A DNA stretch of 64,000 nt from Pseudomonadota bacterium (GTDB lineage: Bacteria > Pseudomonadota > Alphaproteobacteria > Sphingomonadales > Sphingomonadaceae): the NCBI GenBank assembly GCA_023458055.1, contig JAEXAW010000044.1:1-64000 (forward strand). The letters run 5' to 3'. Below are positions 51,025 through 59,983 of the stretch, in pieces (positions within the stretch are counted from its first letter, which is position 1; each line of letters starts with the position of its first letter). Position numbers and translations under genes: made by a program. The notes beneath the pieces were generated by a model, which did no database searches, was not told the origin of the DNA, and was given only the letters and a program-made list of their open reading frames with translations.

Positions 51025-51804
51025 TCAACGGTAGAAAATATGATTGTCGACCGAGGCGATACGCCGCAGTTTCCAGCCCGGCGAGACATATTTTGCGTGG
51101 AAAAAGAGCGCGCCTTCAACATTGCTCTTCCAGCTATTGTCCATGGCGATCTGGGTGATCGCGACCGCGTTCTTCCACTGCTGACCGGCCTTGTTGATAT
51201 AAGGCATCGAACGGCCACGAACGAAAGAGAATTGGCTCGGTTGATAGACTACGCCGCAAATCGAGCTGGGGAAACGACCCGACTTTGCCCGATTGATCAC
51301 GACGCGCGCTACAGCAAGCTGACCTGCAAGCGATTCACTCTTCGATTCAAAATAAACCGCGCCGGCCAAGCAATGCTCTTCGGCACTGAGTTTGATGTTG
51401 GTCGGCATCGCCTTGACCAGTGCCGCAAGCGATGCCGCATTTTTCGGGCGATCTGCGCGAACAGCTTCTACCTGCTGCTCAATCGCCGCGATATCAGCTT
51501 TGCTGGCTATTTCGGTCGTGCCAGATTCCTTAGTGATGGTGACGTTTTCCGCTTTTGCGGTTTCGACCGGCGAATTTACCTGGGCGACAGCTGCGTCGAG
51601 CGCGCTATCCTGGCCATTTTTGGCCTTTTCCTCTCCAGCCACAGGGCCAGCAACAGTCGATGAATCTTGTTGGATGATCTGAAATCCGGGGCCTACAGGC
51701 TGTACCGGATTTGTATATGCAAAGCTGGGGTCAGTCATCCAGAAAGCACCCGCAGCGGACATGATGACAGCTGCAGCACTTGCAGCTTTTACAATCTTAC
51801 TCAT
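51025..51804 (-). CDS. SleB-type cell wall hydrolase
   Basis: 259 residues. Signal-like N-terminus (residues 1-29), low-complexity Ala/Glu spacer, then a Hydrolase_2 (SleB) domain: HCLAGAVYFESKSESLAGQ with the catalytic Glu, then NRAKSGRFPSSICGVVYQPSQFSF. Acts on peptidoglycan in the periplasm. It ends NHIFYR. Not linked to sporulation; non-spore-formers use the family in wall growth. Confidence 0.9.
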   Translation of the reverse strand: MSKIVKAASAAAVIMSAAGAFWMTDPSFAYTNPVQPVGPGFQIIQQDSSTVAGPVAGEEKAKNGQDSALDAAVAQVNSPVETAKAENVTITKESGTTEIASKADIAAIEQQVEAVRADRPKNAASLAALVKAMPTNIKLSAEEHCLAGAVYFESKSESLAGQLAVARVVINRAKSGRFPSSICGVVYQPSQFSFVRGRSMPYINKAGQQWKNAVAITQIAMDNSWKSNVEGALFFHAKYVSPGWKLRRIASVDNHIFYR

Positions 51805-51984
51805 TAAACCAAATATTTATGCGGTGAGCTCGCGCGAGGATGTGGGTGATGAACGAGGCATCATTCCGACATTCAAGGCTTACCCCCCGGCTGCGTGTTT
51901 ACTTCCCCTCATGGTTCCCGAACGGAACGCGAAAGCAACCTGCGCGTTAATATCGGAGCGCCCTGCTTGTGCAGCGCATCATAG

Positions 51985-52350
51985 TCAAGCTGAAGTGATG
52001 ATTTCAGCGGCGAACCGTTCTGCGTCTGCGACGTCCAGTTCAAGGATCCAGAGATCGGGATCGCTGGCGCGTCTTCGGGTCAAATATTCTGACAATTTTG
52101 CTTCATTATCAGTATGTTGCGTTGCAACGGCAACCCACTTTCCCGGACCTTCAAAGGTGGGTTCGCGCTCCAAAATCAGCGGTTTTTCGGGGGTTTTGGG
52201 ATTATGATGAGCCCCTTGCGGACAGATCAGCAGGATCGATCCTGCCTCCCGATCGCCCCGCGCAATCACGGTCGCAAAACCTCCGACCGCTTCGACTTTA
52301 CGGCGGAGGGCCGAAACAAGAATATGAGAGGCTATACGCGGTTCTGGCAT
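51985..52350 (-). CDS. DUF1491 family protein
   Basis: 121 residues. Alphaproteobacterial DUF1491: ASHILVSALRRKVEAVGGFATVIARGD, LLICPQG and a C-terminal WILELDVADAERF. Function unknown. Start ATG at 52350 with no strong ribosome binding site; the frame extends to 52455 but overlaps ptsN. 25 bp after ptsN on the same strand, so it may be co-transcribed. Confidence 0.85.
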   Translation of the reverse strand: MPEPRIASHILVSALRRKVEAVGGFATVIARGDREAGSILLICPQGAHHNPKTPEKPLILEREPTFEGPGKWVAVATQHTDNEAKLSEYLTRRRASDPDLWILELDVADAERFAAEIITSA

Positions 52351-52375
52351 GACCACAGCCGAACCCGATCGCGGA

Positions 52376-52843
52376 TCAGGCAGCGTCCCGTTCGGGATCC
52401 GTTGCGAGCAGTGCGTAAAGCGCTTCGGTCGATTTGACGCCGCGCAACCTTTCAACGGCCCGCTCGTCGCGAAGAAAACGGGATGCGCGCGCCAGCGCCT
52501 TTAAATGATCCGCGCCGCTATCGACCGGCGACAAGAGCACAAAAATAAGATCGACCGGCAGCGCATCGACAGATTCAAAGTCAATGGGTTGCGCGAGTTG
52601 CAGGAACATGCCGCGCACGCCCGAAAGTCCCGGGAGCTTGGCATGCGGCAAGGCAACGCCTTTGCCGAAACCGGTCGAGCCCAACCGTTCGCGCTCAATC
52701 AGTCCCTCCGCCACTTCACCAGCGTCAAGGCCGAGCGCCTGCGCCGCAAGTTCTCCAATTAACGGAAACAGCGTCTTTTTCGATTCGACATCCACATGCG
52801 CCCGAACGGTCGCGGGATAGAGCAAATCATGAAAATTGTTCAT
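52376..52843 (-). CDS. ptsN: PTS IIA-like nitrogen-regulatory protein PtsN
   Basis: 155 residues. EIIA-Ntr of the nitrogen PTS; receives phosphate at the His of ALPHAKL (near residue 67). GFGKGVALPHAKLPG and PVDLIFVLLSP are family signatures. In alphaproteobacteria ptsN commonly follows rpoN and hpf; here hpf is upstream and rpoN is not seen nearby. Confidence 0.93.
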   Translation of the reverse strand: MNNFHDLLYPATVRAHVDVESKKTLFPLIGELAAQALGLDAGEVAEGLIERERLGSTGFGKGVALPHAKLPGLSGVRGMFLQLAQPIDFESVDALPVDLIFVLLSPVDSGADHLKALARASRFLRDERAVERLRGVKSTEALYALLATDPERDAA

Positions 52844-52947
52844 TTAACTTCTACCATAGCGCCCTGTTGGCCATCAAAATGGCCACCACGGTAGTGCTAT
52901 TTTCCTGTTTGACGGTCGAACCTGGTCCGGCCGTACGGCCCTGAATC

Positions 52948-52975
52948 GTGCCGCGCCCTACTCCGAACGCGGCAC
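52948..52975. other. Hairpin-rich gap between hpf and ptsN
   Basis: The 228-bp gap holds several inverted repeats. Perfect 8-bp GTGCCGCG/CGCGGCAC lies here, TTGGCCAT/ATGGCCA at about 52867-52883, and GAAACC/GGTTTC at about 52996-53013. None has a T run suited to termination on the minus strand. They may be processing or regulatory structures in the hpf-ptsN transcript. Confidence 0.35.
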
Positions 52976-53071
52976 GAAATAAAGTCTAATCGCACGAAAC
53001 CGGTTTAGGTTTCATGAATACACCTAAAAAGGCACGCTTTTCTTTTGCCAGGAAATAGTCGGGTCGGGCTC

Positions 53072-53656
53072 CTATTGCGGCTCGACCCAGCCAATGGTGC
53101 CATCGTGGCGGCGATAGACCATATTATGCACGCCGGTCTTGCTATTGACGAAAAGCATCGCGTTGGTATCCCGCAAATCGAGCATCATTACTGCATCCGA
53201 GACGCTCGCTTGCGGCACATCGACCTTGGTTTCGGCGATGATCAGCGGCGCATCGCCAACCTCTTCCTCGTCCTCGGATACGCCCGCATCAAACACCGTG
53301 TAGGCCGCATTTTCCAAAAATCCGTCCGGGGCAGTATCTGCGCCGTTACCAACACCCGAATGCTTATCCTTGAGGCGGCGCATGTAGCGGCGCAGTTGCT
53401 TTTCGATCCGTTCCGCCGCCGCATCAAAGGCCGGATGCGCTTCCTGCGCGCGCCCGTGGGCTTTTAGCACGACGCCTTGCATGACGTGGGCGATAATATC
53501 GCAGGTTACGGAATCATGGGGTCCCTTCCCGAAGGTCGCCTGGGCCGAAATGGCGCGCGAAAAATATTTGTCGGCTATGGCGTTCATGCGGTCGGTGACG
53601 TGCTGCCTCAGCGCATCGCCAGTGTCCATTTGATGACCCGAAACACGAATTTCCAT
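53072..53656 (-). CDS. hpf: Long-form ribosome hibernation-promoting factor
   Basis: 194 residues. N-terminal S30AE domain (EIRVSGHQMDTGDALRQHV ... AHPAFDAAAERIEKQLRRY), acidic linker, and the C-terminal dimerisation domain seen only in long HPF (VDVPQASVSDAVMMLD, GVHNMVYRRHDGTIGWVEPQ). It pairs 70S into inactive 100S in stationary phase. The start is the ATG at 53656, preceded by AGGAG; the upstream frame is spurious. ptsN is the next gene. Confidence 0.95.
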   Translation of the reverse strand: MEIRVSGHQMDTGDALRQHVTDRMNAIADKYFSRAISAQATFGKGPHDSVTCDIIAHVMQGVVLKAHGRAQEAHPAFDAAAERIEKQLRRYMRRLKDKHSGVGNGADTAPDGFLENAAYTVFDAGVSEDEEEVGDAPLIIAETKVDVPQASVSDAVMMLDLRDTNAMLFVNSKTGVHNMVYRRHDGTIGWVEPQ

Positions 53657-53720
53657 GACTGACTTCTCCTTTTTATTGGCCGTCCCTGTGATCGGATCGG
53701 CATGATCATGGCCGCAAGGG

Positions 53721-54407
53721 TCAGACGCCCTGCAACCATAGTGGATCGGTAAGCTTGCCGAGAAATTCGGCATGGCGTGCAAGTTCATCGGCACTGGCAT
53801 GGTGCGGTCGCGGTGCAAGAACGCGCCGTTCAACGACGACCGTTTCGACCATCGTCTCGATTGTTATGCTTTCTTCGGCAAGAACAAGGCCGATCTGCCG
53901 CCCGCCGGTCATCTCGATATAAAGTTGCGCCAAAAGTTCTGCGTCGAGGAGCGCGCCATGTTTGACACGGTGGCTACGGTCGATACCGTAGCGGGTGCAC
54001 AGCGCATCGAGGCTATGTTTGGCACCCGGATGAAGCTGACGCGCCATCTGCACGGTATCGACCATGCGATCACGCGAAACCGCGCGGCGTCCAATATTTT
54101 CTAGCTCGGTATTGAGAAAGCTAAAATCGAACCCGGCATTATGCGCGACCAGCGGCGCATCCCCCAAAAATTCGAGAATCTCGTCAGCCTTCTCGGCAAA
54201 TCTGGGTTTGTCCGACAGGAATGTTTCCGACAATCCATGTACCGCATAGGCTTCAGCGGGCATATCGCGGTCGGGATTGAAATAAGCGTGATAGGTGCGG
54301 CCGGTCTCGACCCGGTTGATAAGTTCGACACAGCCAATTTCCACCAGCCGGTCGCCGTCGCGGGCGCTGAGGCCGGTCGTTTCTGTATCGAAAACAATCT
54401 CTCGCAT
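53721..54407 (-). CDS. dnaQ: DNA polymerase III epsilon subunit
   Basis: 228 residues. 3'-5' proofreading exonuclease of the replicase: Exo I FDTETTGLS (Asp7, Glu9), Exo II AHNAGFDFSFLN, Exo III HGALLDAELLAQLY (with the active His upstream). Lies in the conserved dnaQ-coaE-aroE-maf-ppsR order near oriC. Confidence 0.96.
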   Translation of the reverse strand: MREIVFDTETTGLSARDGDRLVEIGCVELINRVETGRTYHAYFNPDRDMPAEAYAVHGLSETFLSDKPRFAEKADEILEFLGDAPLVAHNAGFDFSFLNTELENIGRRAVSRDRMVDTVQMARQLHPGAKHSLDALCTRYGIDRSHRVKHGALLDAELLAQLYIEMTGGRQIGLVLAEESITIETMVETVVVERRVLAPRPHHASADELARHAEFLGKLTDPLWLQGV

Positions 54408-54463
54408 ATTGAGTCGGATATTAGCCCTATCCTACGCAGAAACAAGGGGTTGCAGCGCTCAAT

Positions 54464-55060
54464 TCAGCCGCGCAACCGGGGTATGAGGCTTTTTACCGCA
54501 GCCCGTGTGGCTTCAAGGCTGGTGCCGGTATCAATGACATGGTCGGCGCGCGCGCGCTTTTCCGCATCGGGCAGTTGCAGGGAGAGAATATGGGTGAATT
54601 TTTCGGCCGTCATGCCGGGACGGGAAAGCACCCGTGCGCGCTGCACGTCCGCTGGTGCCGACACGACAATGATCACGTCGACATCCTCTGCTCCGCCTTT
54701 TTCAAACAACAACGGAATGTCGAATAGAATGATGGGGGCGTCGGCGTGAGCCGCGAAAAAGGCCTGACGCTGCTTAGCTAGCACCGGATGGATGATCGCC
54801 TCCAATGCTTTCAACTCCTCGGAATTGCCGAGCACGCGGCTACCCAGTTCGGCCCGATTCACGCCTTCTCGCCCAGTCGTCCCCGGAAAACGGGCTTCAA
54901 TCGCTTCGACCAATGCGCCGCCTGGTCCTTGCAACCGATGCACCTCGGCATCGGCATCATAGACGGGCACGCCTTGTTCGGCGAACATGTCCGCAACCGT
55001 TGACTTGCCCATGCCGATAGAACCGGTGAGGCCAAGGATGAGCGGGCGTTTACGGCTCAT
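54464..55060 (-). CDS. coaE: Dephospho-CoA kinase
   Basis: 198 residues. Last step of CoA synthesis. P-loop GLTGSIGMGKSTVADMF at residues 10-26, DADAEVHRL, and FDIPLLFEKG. The start is the ATG at 55060 (MSRKRPLILG), overlapping the aroE stop by ATGA. Confidence 0.96.
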   Translation of the reverse strand: MSRKRPLILGLTGSIGMGKSTVADMFAEQGVPVYDADAEVHRLQGPGGALVEAIEARFPGTTGREGVNRAELGSRVLGNSEELKALEAIIHPVLAKQRQAFFAAHADAPIILFDIPLLFEKGGAEDVDVIIVVSAPADVQRARVLSRPGMTAEKFTHILSLQLPDAEKRARADHVIDTGTSLEATRAAVKSLIPRLRG

Positions 55061-55908
55061 GCGGTCAAGCGCTCCCACAACAGGTCATCATGCTCGCGCG
55101 GCGGTTCGGCATCGAAAAAGAGCTGAAACGCCGCCGCCGCCTGCCCCACCAGCATTTCAAGACCGTCGATCACCGCGAGCCCGCGCGCGTCGGCAGCGGC
55201 CAGCAACGGCGTTTCGAGCGGAGTGTAAACCACGTCATAAACCACGGTATCAGCAGGCAGCGGCGAAAGGTCGGGCGTATAGGCCGTTTCGCCGACCATC
55301 CCCATCGCGCTTGCATTAACCAGCAGCGCGACGGGCGGCAACGGCGCGTCTAGGCCAATGACCTTACCTTTGACACCGATCTGGCTGAGCAATCCCATCG
55401 CCTTCAGGGCATTGCGGGCGATGATCGTGACATCGTTGACATCAATCTGTTTCAAGCCGAACAGGATTGCGCGTGCGGCACCGCCGGATCCGACAATCGC
55501 CGCGCTTTTTCCCTGCCAGCCAGCCGCAAGCAGCGGGGAGACGAAGCCCGCCGCATCGGTATTGGTGCCAATCAGCGCCTCGCCATCGCGCAGCACCGTG
55601 TTCATCGCGCCGATGCTGCTCGCAACCTGCCCCGGATCGGCAACCAGCTGCGTGATCGCCACCTTGTGCGGAATGGTGACGTTGCACCCCCGCCAATGCG
55701 GATCGGCGCGGCGTGCATCGAGATAAGCGGGAAGTTCCTCGGCAGTTACATGCGCCGCGCGATAGGTGCCTTCCAAGCCGAGCTGATCTATCCAAAAATT
55801 ATGGATCAAAGGGGATTTCGAATGCGCAATCGGATCACCGATCACCTCGGCGTAAGGCGCTGTGAGCGTCGGCAAATTCTTCCACGCAAGTCCGGCATTT
55901 GACGTCAT
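55057..55908 (-). CDS. aroE: Shikimate dehydrogenase
   Basis: 283 residues. Reduces 3-dehydroshikimate with NADPH. The substrate site appears as PIAHSKSPLIHNFW and NVTIPHKVA (catalytic Lys), and the cofactor site as GSGGAARAI. GDGEALIGTNTDA is also diagnostic. The start overlaps the maf stop by ATGA. Confidence 0.96.
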   Translation of the reverse strand: MTSNAGLAWKNLPTLTAPYAEVIGDPIAHSKSPLIHNFWIDQLGLEGTYRAAHVTAEELPAYLDARRADPHWRGCNVTIPHKVAITQLVADPGQVASSIGAMNTVLRDGEALIGTNTDAAGFVSPLLAAGWQGKSAAIVGSGGAARAILFGLKQIDVNDVTIIARNALKAMGLLSQIGVKGKVIGLDAPLPPVALLVNASAMGMVGETAYTPDLSPLPADTVVYDVVYTPLETPLLAAADARGLAVIDGLEMLVGQAAAAFQLFFDAEPPREHDDLLWERLTA

Positions 55909-56513
55909 GTTGGCATTATTCCCCGTACGCGTAGATAAGACAAAAGCGGCACCATCGGCAGGCCCATAATGGTGAAGGGGTCACCCTCAATCCGGTCGAA
56001 AAGCTGCACACCGGCGGCTTCAACCTCGTAACAACCGACCGTCCAGCGGATGCGGTCCCACTGAGACGCCACATAATCCGCGATAAAATCGTCCGACAAC
56101 GACCGCACGCTCATTTTCGCGATAGTGACGTGGCGCCAAACCGGTTGCCCGTTTTCTGCGATCACCGCCGCGCAGAACAGACGATGGGTGCGACCGGAAA
56201 AGGCCCGCAGATGCGCCTTTGCCTCTTCCGGCGTTTCAGGTTTGTCGAACAGGGTGCCATCGTCAAGCGCCAGCAACTGGTCACTCCCCAGTACCAACGC
56301 ACCCGGTACGCGGCTCGACACTTTCAATGCCTTGGCTTCGGCCAGCGCATCGGCGATATTACGCGGACTTTGCCCTTCCGCTGCGAGCGCCGCCTTGATC
56401 GCCGCTTCATCGACATGGGCGGGCAACGGCTCAAACGGAACGCCGGCCGCTTCCAGCATGGCTTTGCGGCCGGCACTTTGCGAGGCAAGGACCAAGGTCG
56501 CTGGGCTCATCAT
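55905..56513 (-). CDS. maf: Maf family nucleotide pyrophosphatase
   Basis: 202 residues. LVLASQSAGRKAMLEAAGVPF is the Maf N-terminal motif (usual SxSPRR replaced by SQSAGRK), with the catalytic Asp in VLGSDQLLAL. Members hydrolyse noncanonical or m7G nucleoside triphosphates. The changed motif makes the exact substrate uncertain. Overlaps ppsR by ATGA at 56510-56513. Confidence 0.92.
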   Translation of the reverse strand: MMSPATLVLASQSAGRKAMLEAAGVPFEPLPAHVDEAAIKAALAAEGQSPRNIADALAEAKALKVSSRVPGALVLGSDQLLALDDGTLFDKPETPEEAKAHLRAFSGRTHRLFCAAVIAENGQPVWRHVTIAKMSVRSLSDDFIADYVASQWDRIRWTVGCYEVEAAGVQLFDRIEGDPFTIMGLPMVPLLSYLRVRGIMPT

Positions 56514-57325
56514 TCGCCCTTCCGGCCGTGGTAAAGAGCGATCACCGCAGCGGCCGTTTCTTCAATCGACCGCCGCGTCACATCGATCACTGGCCATTCA
56601 TTATCGGCAAACATGCGCCGGGCATAGCGCAACTCCGCCTGTACTGCGTCCTCATCAACATAATCACTTTCATGACTCTCGTTGATCGCGAGCAGCCGGT
56701 TGCGTCGAACCTGAATCAAGCGGTCGGGATTGGTGGTCAGCCCTACAATTAGCGGGTGTTTCACATGAAACAAATGATCGGGCGGCGGAGATTGCGGTAC
56801 GATCGGGATATTGGCGGTCTTAAAGCCCCGATTGGCGAGATAGATCGACGTCGGTGTCTTCGATGTGCGCGACACGCCCGCGAGCAAAATATCAGCCTCC
56901 TCCCAGTCGTGCCAGTTCAACCCATCATCATGCGCAATCGTATAATGGATCGCCTCCACGCGTGCGAAATAGGCATCATCCATAATATGTTGCGACCCGG
57001 GCCGCGTTTTGGCCTTCTGTCCAAGCAGGTTGGAAAGGGCCGCGGTTACGGTATCAAGCGCGGCCACAGCAGGAAGATCAAGCAAGCGACAGCGCTTTTC
57101 GAGCTTATCGCGCAGCGTGTCGTTGACCAGCGTAAACAACACCAGCCCGGGATTATCGGCCACTTCGCCCATGATCCGGTCTAGATGCTGCTCTGACCGC
57201 ACCATCGGCCAGAAATGGCGGACCACCTCGACATCATGAAACTGAGCGAGTGCTGCCTTGGCAATATTTTCGAGTGTCTCGCCGGTGGAATCGGACAGAA
57301 GATGGAGATGGAGCTTATTGGCCAT
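56510..57325 (-). CDS. ppsR: Pyruvate, water dikinase/PPDK regulatory protein (DUF299)
   Basis: 271 residues. Bifunctional kinase/phosphorylase that switches PEP synthase or PPDK. LHLLSDSTGETLENIAKAAL at the start, P-loop-like GVSRTSKTPTSIYLANRG (about 150-167) and VDVTRRSIEETAA are typical. A degenerate parS is embedded at the FHVKHPLIVGL segment. Divergent from the alcohol dehydrogenase. Confidence 0.95.
   Translation of the reverse strand: MANKLHLHLLSDSTGETLENIAKAALAQFHDVEVVRHFWPMVRSEQHLDRIMGEVADNPGLVLFTLVNDTLRDKLEKRCRLLDLPAVAALDTVTAALSNLLGQKAKTRPGSQHIMDDAYFARVEAIHYTIAHDDGLNWHDWEEADILLAGVSRTSKTPTSIYLANRGFKTANIPIVPQSPPPDHLFHVKHPLIVGLTTNPDRLIQVRRNRLLAINESHESDYVDEDAVQAELRYARRMFADNEWPVIDVTRRSIEETAAAVIALYHGRKGE
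56757..56772. promoter_or_regulatory. Degenerate parS-like site inside ppsR
   Basis: TGTTTCACATGAAACA differs from the general parS consensus TGTTTCACGTGAAACA by one base at the centre. It lies about 3.4 kb from oriC and is read in ppsR as FHVKH, much as a true parS in rsmG encodes FHVEH. Confidence 0.5.
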
Positions 57326-57465
57326 AGTTACTGACGGGTTTGGCGAGGTTGTGGCGTAGTTGCAACCAAAACACGGATTATTTGGCCTTTAGATCAGAAA
57401 CAACAGGCTTGTTTATAAGGCATAATAGGCGGAAAATACGTCGGATCAGATAAGGAGACTCACTC

Positions 57466-58518
57466 ATGACAACCAAAGCCTATGGCGCGCGCGCCGGCGA
57501 TCAACCGCTCGAAGCACTGGACATCGAACGCCGGGCGGTGGGCACGCATGATGTCGAGATCGCCATTGCTTATTGCGGCGTCTGTCACAGCGACCTGCAT
57601 CAGGTTCGCGCCGAATGGGGCGGCACGCAATGGCCTTGCGTTCCCGGGCATGAAATTGTCGGTCATGTAAGCGCGGTTGGCAGCGGTGTGACCGGATTCA
57701 AGGTCGGCGACGCTGTGGGCGTCGGCTGTCTGGTCGATAGTTGCCAGCATTGCGGCTCGTGCGATGAGGGACTTGAGCAATTTTGCGAAAATGGCTTTAC
57801 CGGCACCTACAACAGCCCGACGCCTGATGCGCCCGGTCATACGCTTGGCGGCTATTCGCAAAAAATTGTCGTTGACGACAAATTTGTTCTCAAGATTAAC
57901 CATCCCGAAGACCAGCTCGCGGCTGTCGCGCCGCTGCTTTGTGCTGGCATCACCACTTATTCGCCCCTTCGGCATTGGCAGGCCGGTCCGGGCAAGAAAG
58001 TCGGGATCGTCGGGATTGGTGGGCTCGGTCATATGGGGATCAAGCTTGCCCACGCCATGGGCGCGCATGTCGTCGCCTTCACGACGTCCGAAAATAAGCG
58101 GCAGGATGCGCTTGACCTCGGCGCAGATGAAGTTGTCGTGTCGCGCAATGCGGATGAAATGAAATCCCACGCCAACAGCTTCGATTTCATCCTCAACACG
58201 GTCGCCGCGAGCCATAATCTCGATGCTTTCACGAGCTTGCTCAAACGGGATGGAACGATGACCTTGGTCGGGGCGCCCGAACATGCGCACCCCTCACCTG
58301 ATGTGATGGCGCTCATTTTCAAGCGCCGGTCGATTGCCGGATCGCTCATCGGCGGCATCGCGGAAACACAGGAAATGCTCGATTTTTGCGCCGAAAAAGG
58401 CATCGTTGCCGACATTGAAATGATCCCGATCCAGCAGATTGATGCAGCGTATGACCGCATGGCCAAGAGTGACGTTAAATATCGTTTCGTGATTGATAAT
58501 GCGTCTTTGGGGGCCTGA
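57466..58518 (+). CDS. Zinc-dependent NAD(P) alcohol/aldehyde dehydrogenase (CAD/YahK type)
   Basis: 350 residues. Zinc ligands in CGVCHSDLH and GHEIVGHV, structural-zinc cysteines in CLVDSCQHCGSCDEG, cofactor motif GIGGLGHMG. Cinnamyl-alcohol-dehydrogenase group (YahK-like), which reduces aldehydes with NADPH. AGGAG precedes the ATG. It has no obvious role at the origin; with the following amidohydrolase it seems to be inserted between ppsR and oriC. Confidence 0.92.
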   Translation: MTTKAYGARAGDQPLEALDIERRAVGTHDVEIAIAYCGVCHSDLHQVRAEWGGTQWPCVPGHEIVGHVSAVGSGVTGFKVGDAVGVGCLVDSCQHCGSCDEGLEQFCENGFTGTYNSPTPDAPGHTLGGYSQKIVVDDKFVLKINHPEDQLAAVAPLLCAGITTYSPLRHWQAGPGKKVGIVGIGGLGHMGIKLAHAMGAHVVAFTTSENKRQDALDLGADEVVVSRNADEMKSHANSFDFILNTVAASHNLDAFTSLLKRDGTMTLVGAPEHAHPSPDVMALIFKRRSIAGSLIGGIAETQEMLDFCAEKGIVADIEMIPIQQIDAAYDRMAKSDVKYRFVIDNASLGA

Positions 58519-58519
58519 T

Positions 58520-59983
58520 ATGAAGCGGCGGTGGTTGTCGGGCGTCATCGGTCTGACCTTTGCGGTCACTCTTGCAGGGCCGGTCAAGGCCGCGCCGCAA
58601 CAGGCCGATCTCCTCATCCGCCACGTCACGATTATCGACGTCGCCAAAGGCAAGGCCATTGCCGGACAAGCGGTTGCCATTCACGGTGATAGCATCGCTG
58701 CGAGCGGACCTGACAACCGCATCGCCCGCAACTGGAAGAGCGGTCAAACTATCGAAGGTCGGGGTCAGTTTCTGATACCGGGCTTGTGGGACATGCACGT
58801 CCATTTCGGCGGCGGCCCCGACCTTATCGAAGAGAATAAAGCTCTTTTGCCGCTCTACATTGCAAATGGGATCACCAGCATCCGCGATTGTTCGGGCGAC
58901 CTTCCCTATGATGTGCTGCGCTGGCGCGGTGAGATCCGCAACGGCACGTTATTCGGACCCCATCTGTACAGTTCCGGGCCGAAAATTGAGGGATTGAAGC
59001 CGATTTGGAAAGGAACCCTCGAAACCGGCAGCGAGGCCGATGTTGACCAAGCGGTGGCCAAGTTGAAAGAGCTCAACGTCGATTTCGTCAAGATCACCGA
59101 CAGCACTTTGGACCCGAAGCTTTATCTTTATGCCGTGCGCAAGGCGCGCGCCGAAGGTTTGCTCGTTTCGGGTCATATTCCCTATGCTGACACGATCGGT
59201 CAGGCAGTGGCTGCGGGCATGAGTTCGATTGAGCATCTTGATTATGCTTATAAAGCGGGCAGCCGGCTCGAAGCCGCTATCTCTGCCGATGTTGCGGCCG
59301 GGAAAATGACGCGGGCTGAAGCGCAAAAGGCGCTTGATGCGTCTTTCGACCAAGGAACTGCGCTGGCGGCTTATCGTAATCTTGCGCGCAAGCATGTATT
59401 TGTCTCGCCCACACTTTCGATCAGCCGCACCATTGCGTATCTCGACCGCGATAATCATCGCAGCGACCCGGAACTTGCCTATATCGGACCAAAATTGCGC
59501 CAAACCTATCAATGGCGCGTTGACCGCGCGGCCAAAGCGACTCCTGCGGAAGTCACCGCGCGTCATCGTCAATTCGAAGCAACGGCTGCCATCCTGCCCC
59601 TATTGCGCAAAGCTGGCGTGACGATCATGGCCGGGACCGACGCCGGTTTCCTCAACAGCTTCGACTATCCCGGCTTTTCGCTGCACGACGAACTGGCGCT
59701 TTATGTCAAATATGGCATGACCCCCGTCGAAGCGCTGCAATCGGCCACCCGTTCGGGTCCCCACTGGTTTGGCAAACTTGATCGCTATGGTGGCATTTCG
59801 GCGGGAAAAGCGGCCGATCTGGTGTTGATTGCGCGTAACCCGCTCAGCGACATCAGCGCAACGCGTGCAATTGATACGGTGGTGTTGCGCGGCAAAGCCT
59901 ATGATCGCGCTGCGCTCGATGCGATGCTTGCACAAACCAAGGCGCAGGTTGCGGCGTGGGATAAGGCAGCTGCAGCAAAATAA
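58520..59983 (+). CDS. Exported amidohydrolase family protein
   Basis: 487 residues. Signal peptide (about residues 1-24, cleavage near VKAAP), then a TIM-barrel metal hydrolase: WDMHVHFGG (metal His pair), VKITDS (carboxylated-Lys position), SGHIPYADTI and IEHLDYAYK (His), and AGTDAGF (Asp). Imidazolonepropionase/dipeptidase-like group; substrate unknown. Start ATG 58520, one base after the dehydrogenase stop. Its 3' end abuts oriC. Confidence 0.9.
   Translation: MKRRWLSGVIGLTFAVTLAGPVKAAPQQADLLIRHVTIIDVAKGKAIAGQAVAIHGDSIAASGPDNRIARNWKSGQTIEGRGQFLIPGLWDMHVHFGGGPDLIEENKALLPLYIANGITSIRDCSGDLPYDVLRWRGEIRNGTLFGPHLYSSGPKIEGLKPIWKGTLETGSEADVDQAVAKLKELNVDFVKITDSTLDPKLYLYAVRKARAEGLLVSGHIPYADTIGQAVAAGMSSIEHLDYAYKAGSRLEAAISADVAAGKMTRAEAQKALDASFDQGTALAAYRNLARKHVFVSPTLSISRTIAYLDRDNHRSDPELAYIGPKLRQTYQWRVDRAAKATPAEVTARHRQFEATAAILPLLRKAGVTIMAGTDAGFLNSFDYPGFSLHDELALYVKYGMTPVEALQSATRSGPHWFGKLDRYGGISAGKAADLVLIARNPLSDISATRAIDTVVLRGKAYDRAALDAMLAQTKAQVAAWDKAAAAK

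Noticed and set aside
52948..52975. Possible terminator after hpf
   Set aside because: Stem is good but no T run on the minus strand; kept only as a structure.
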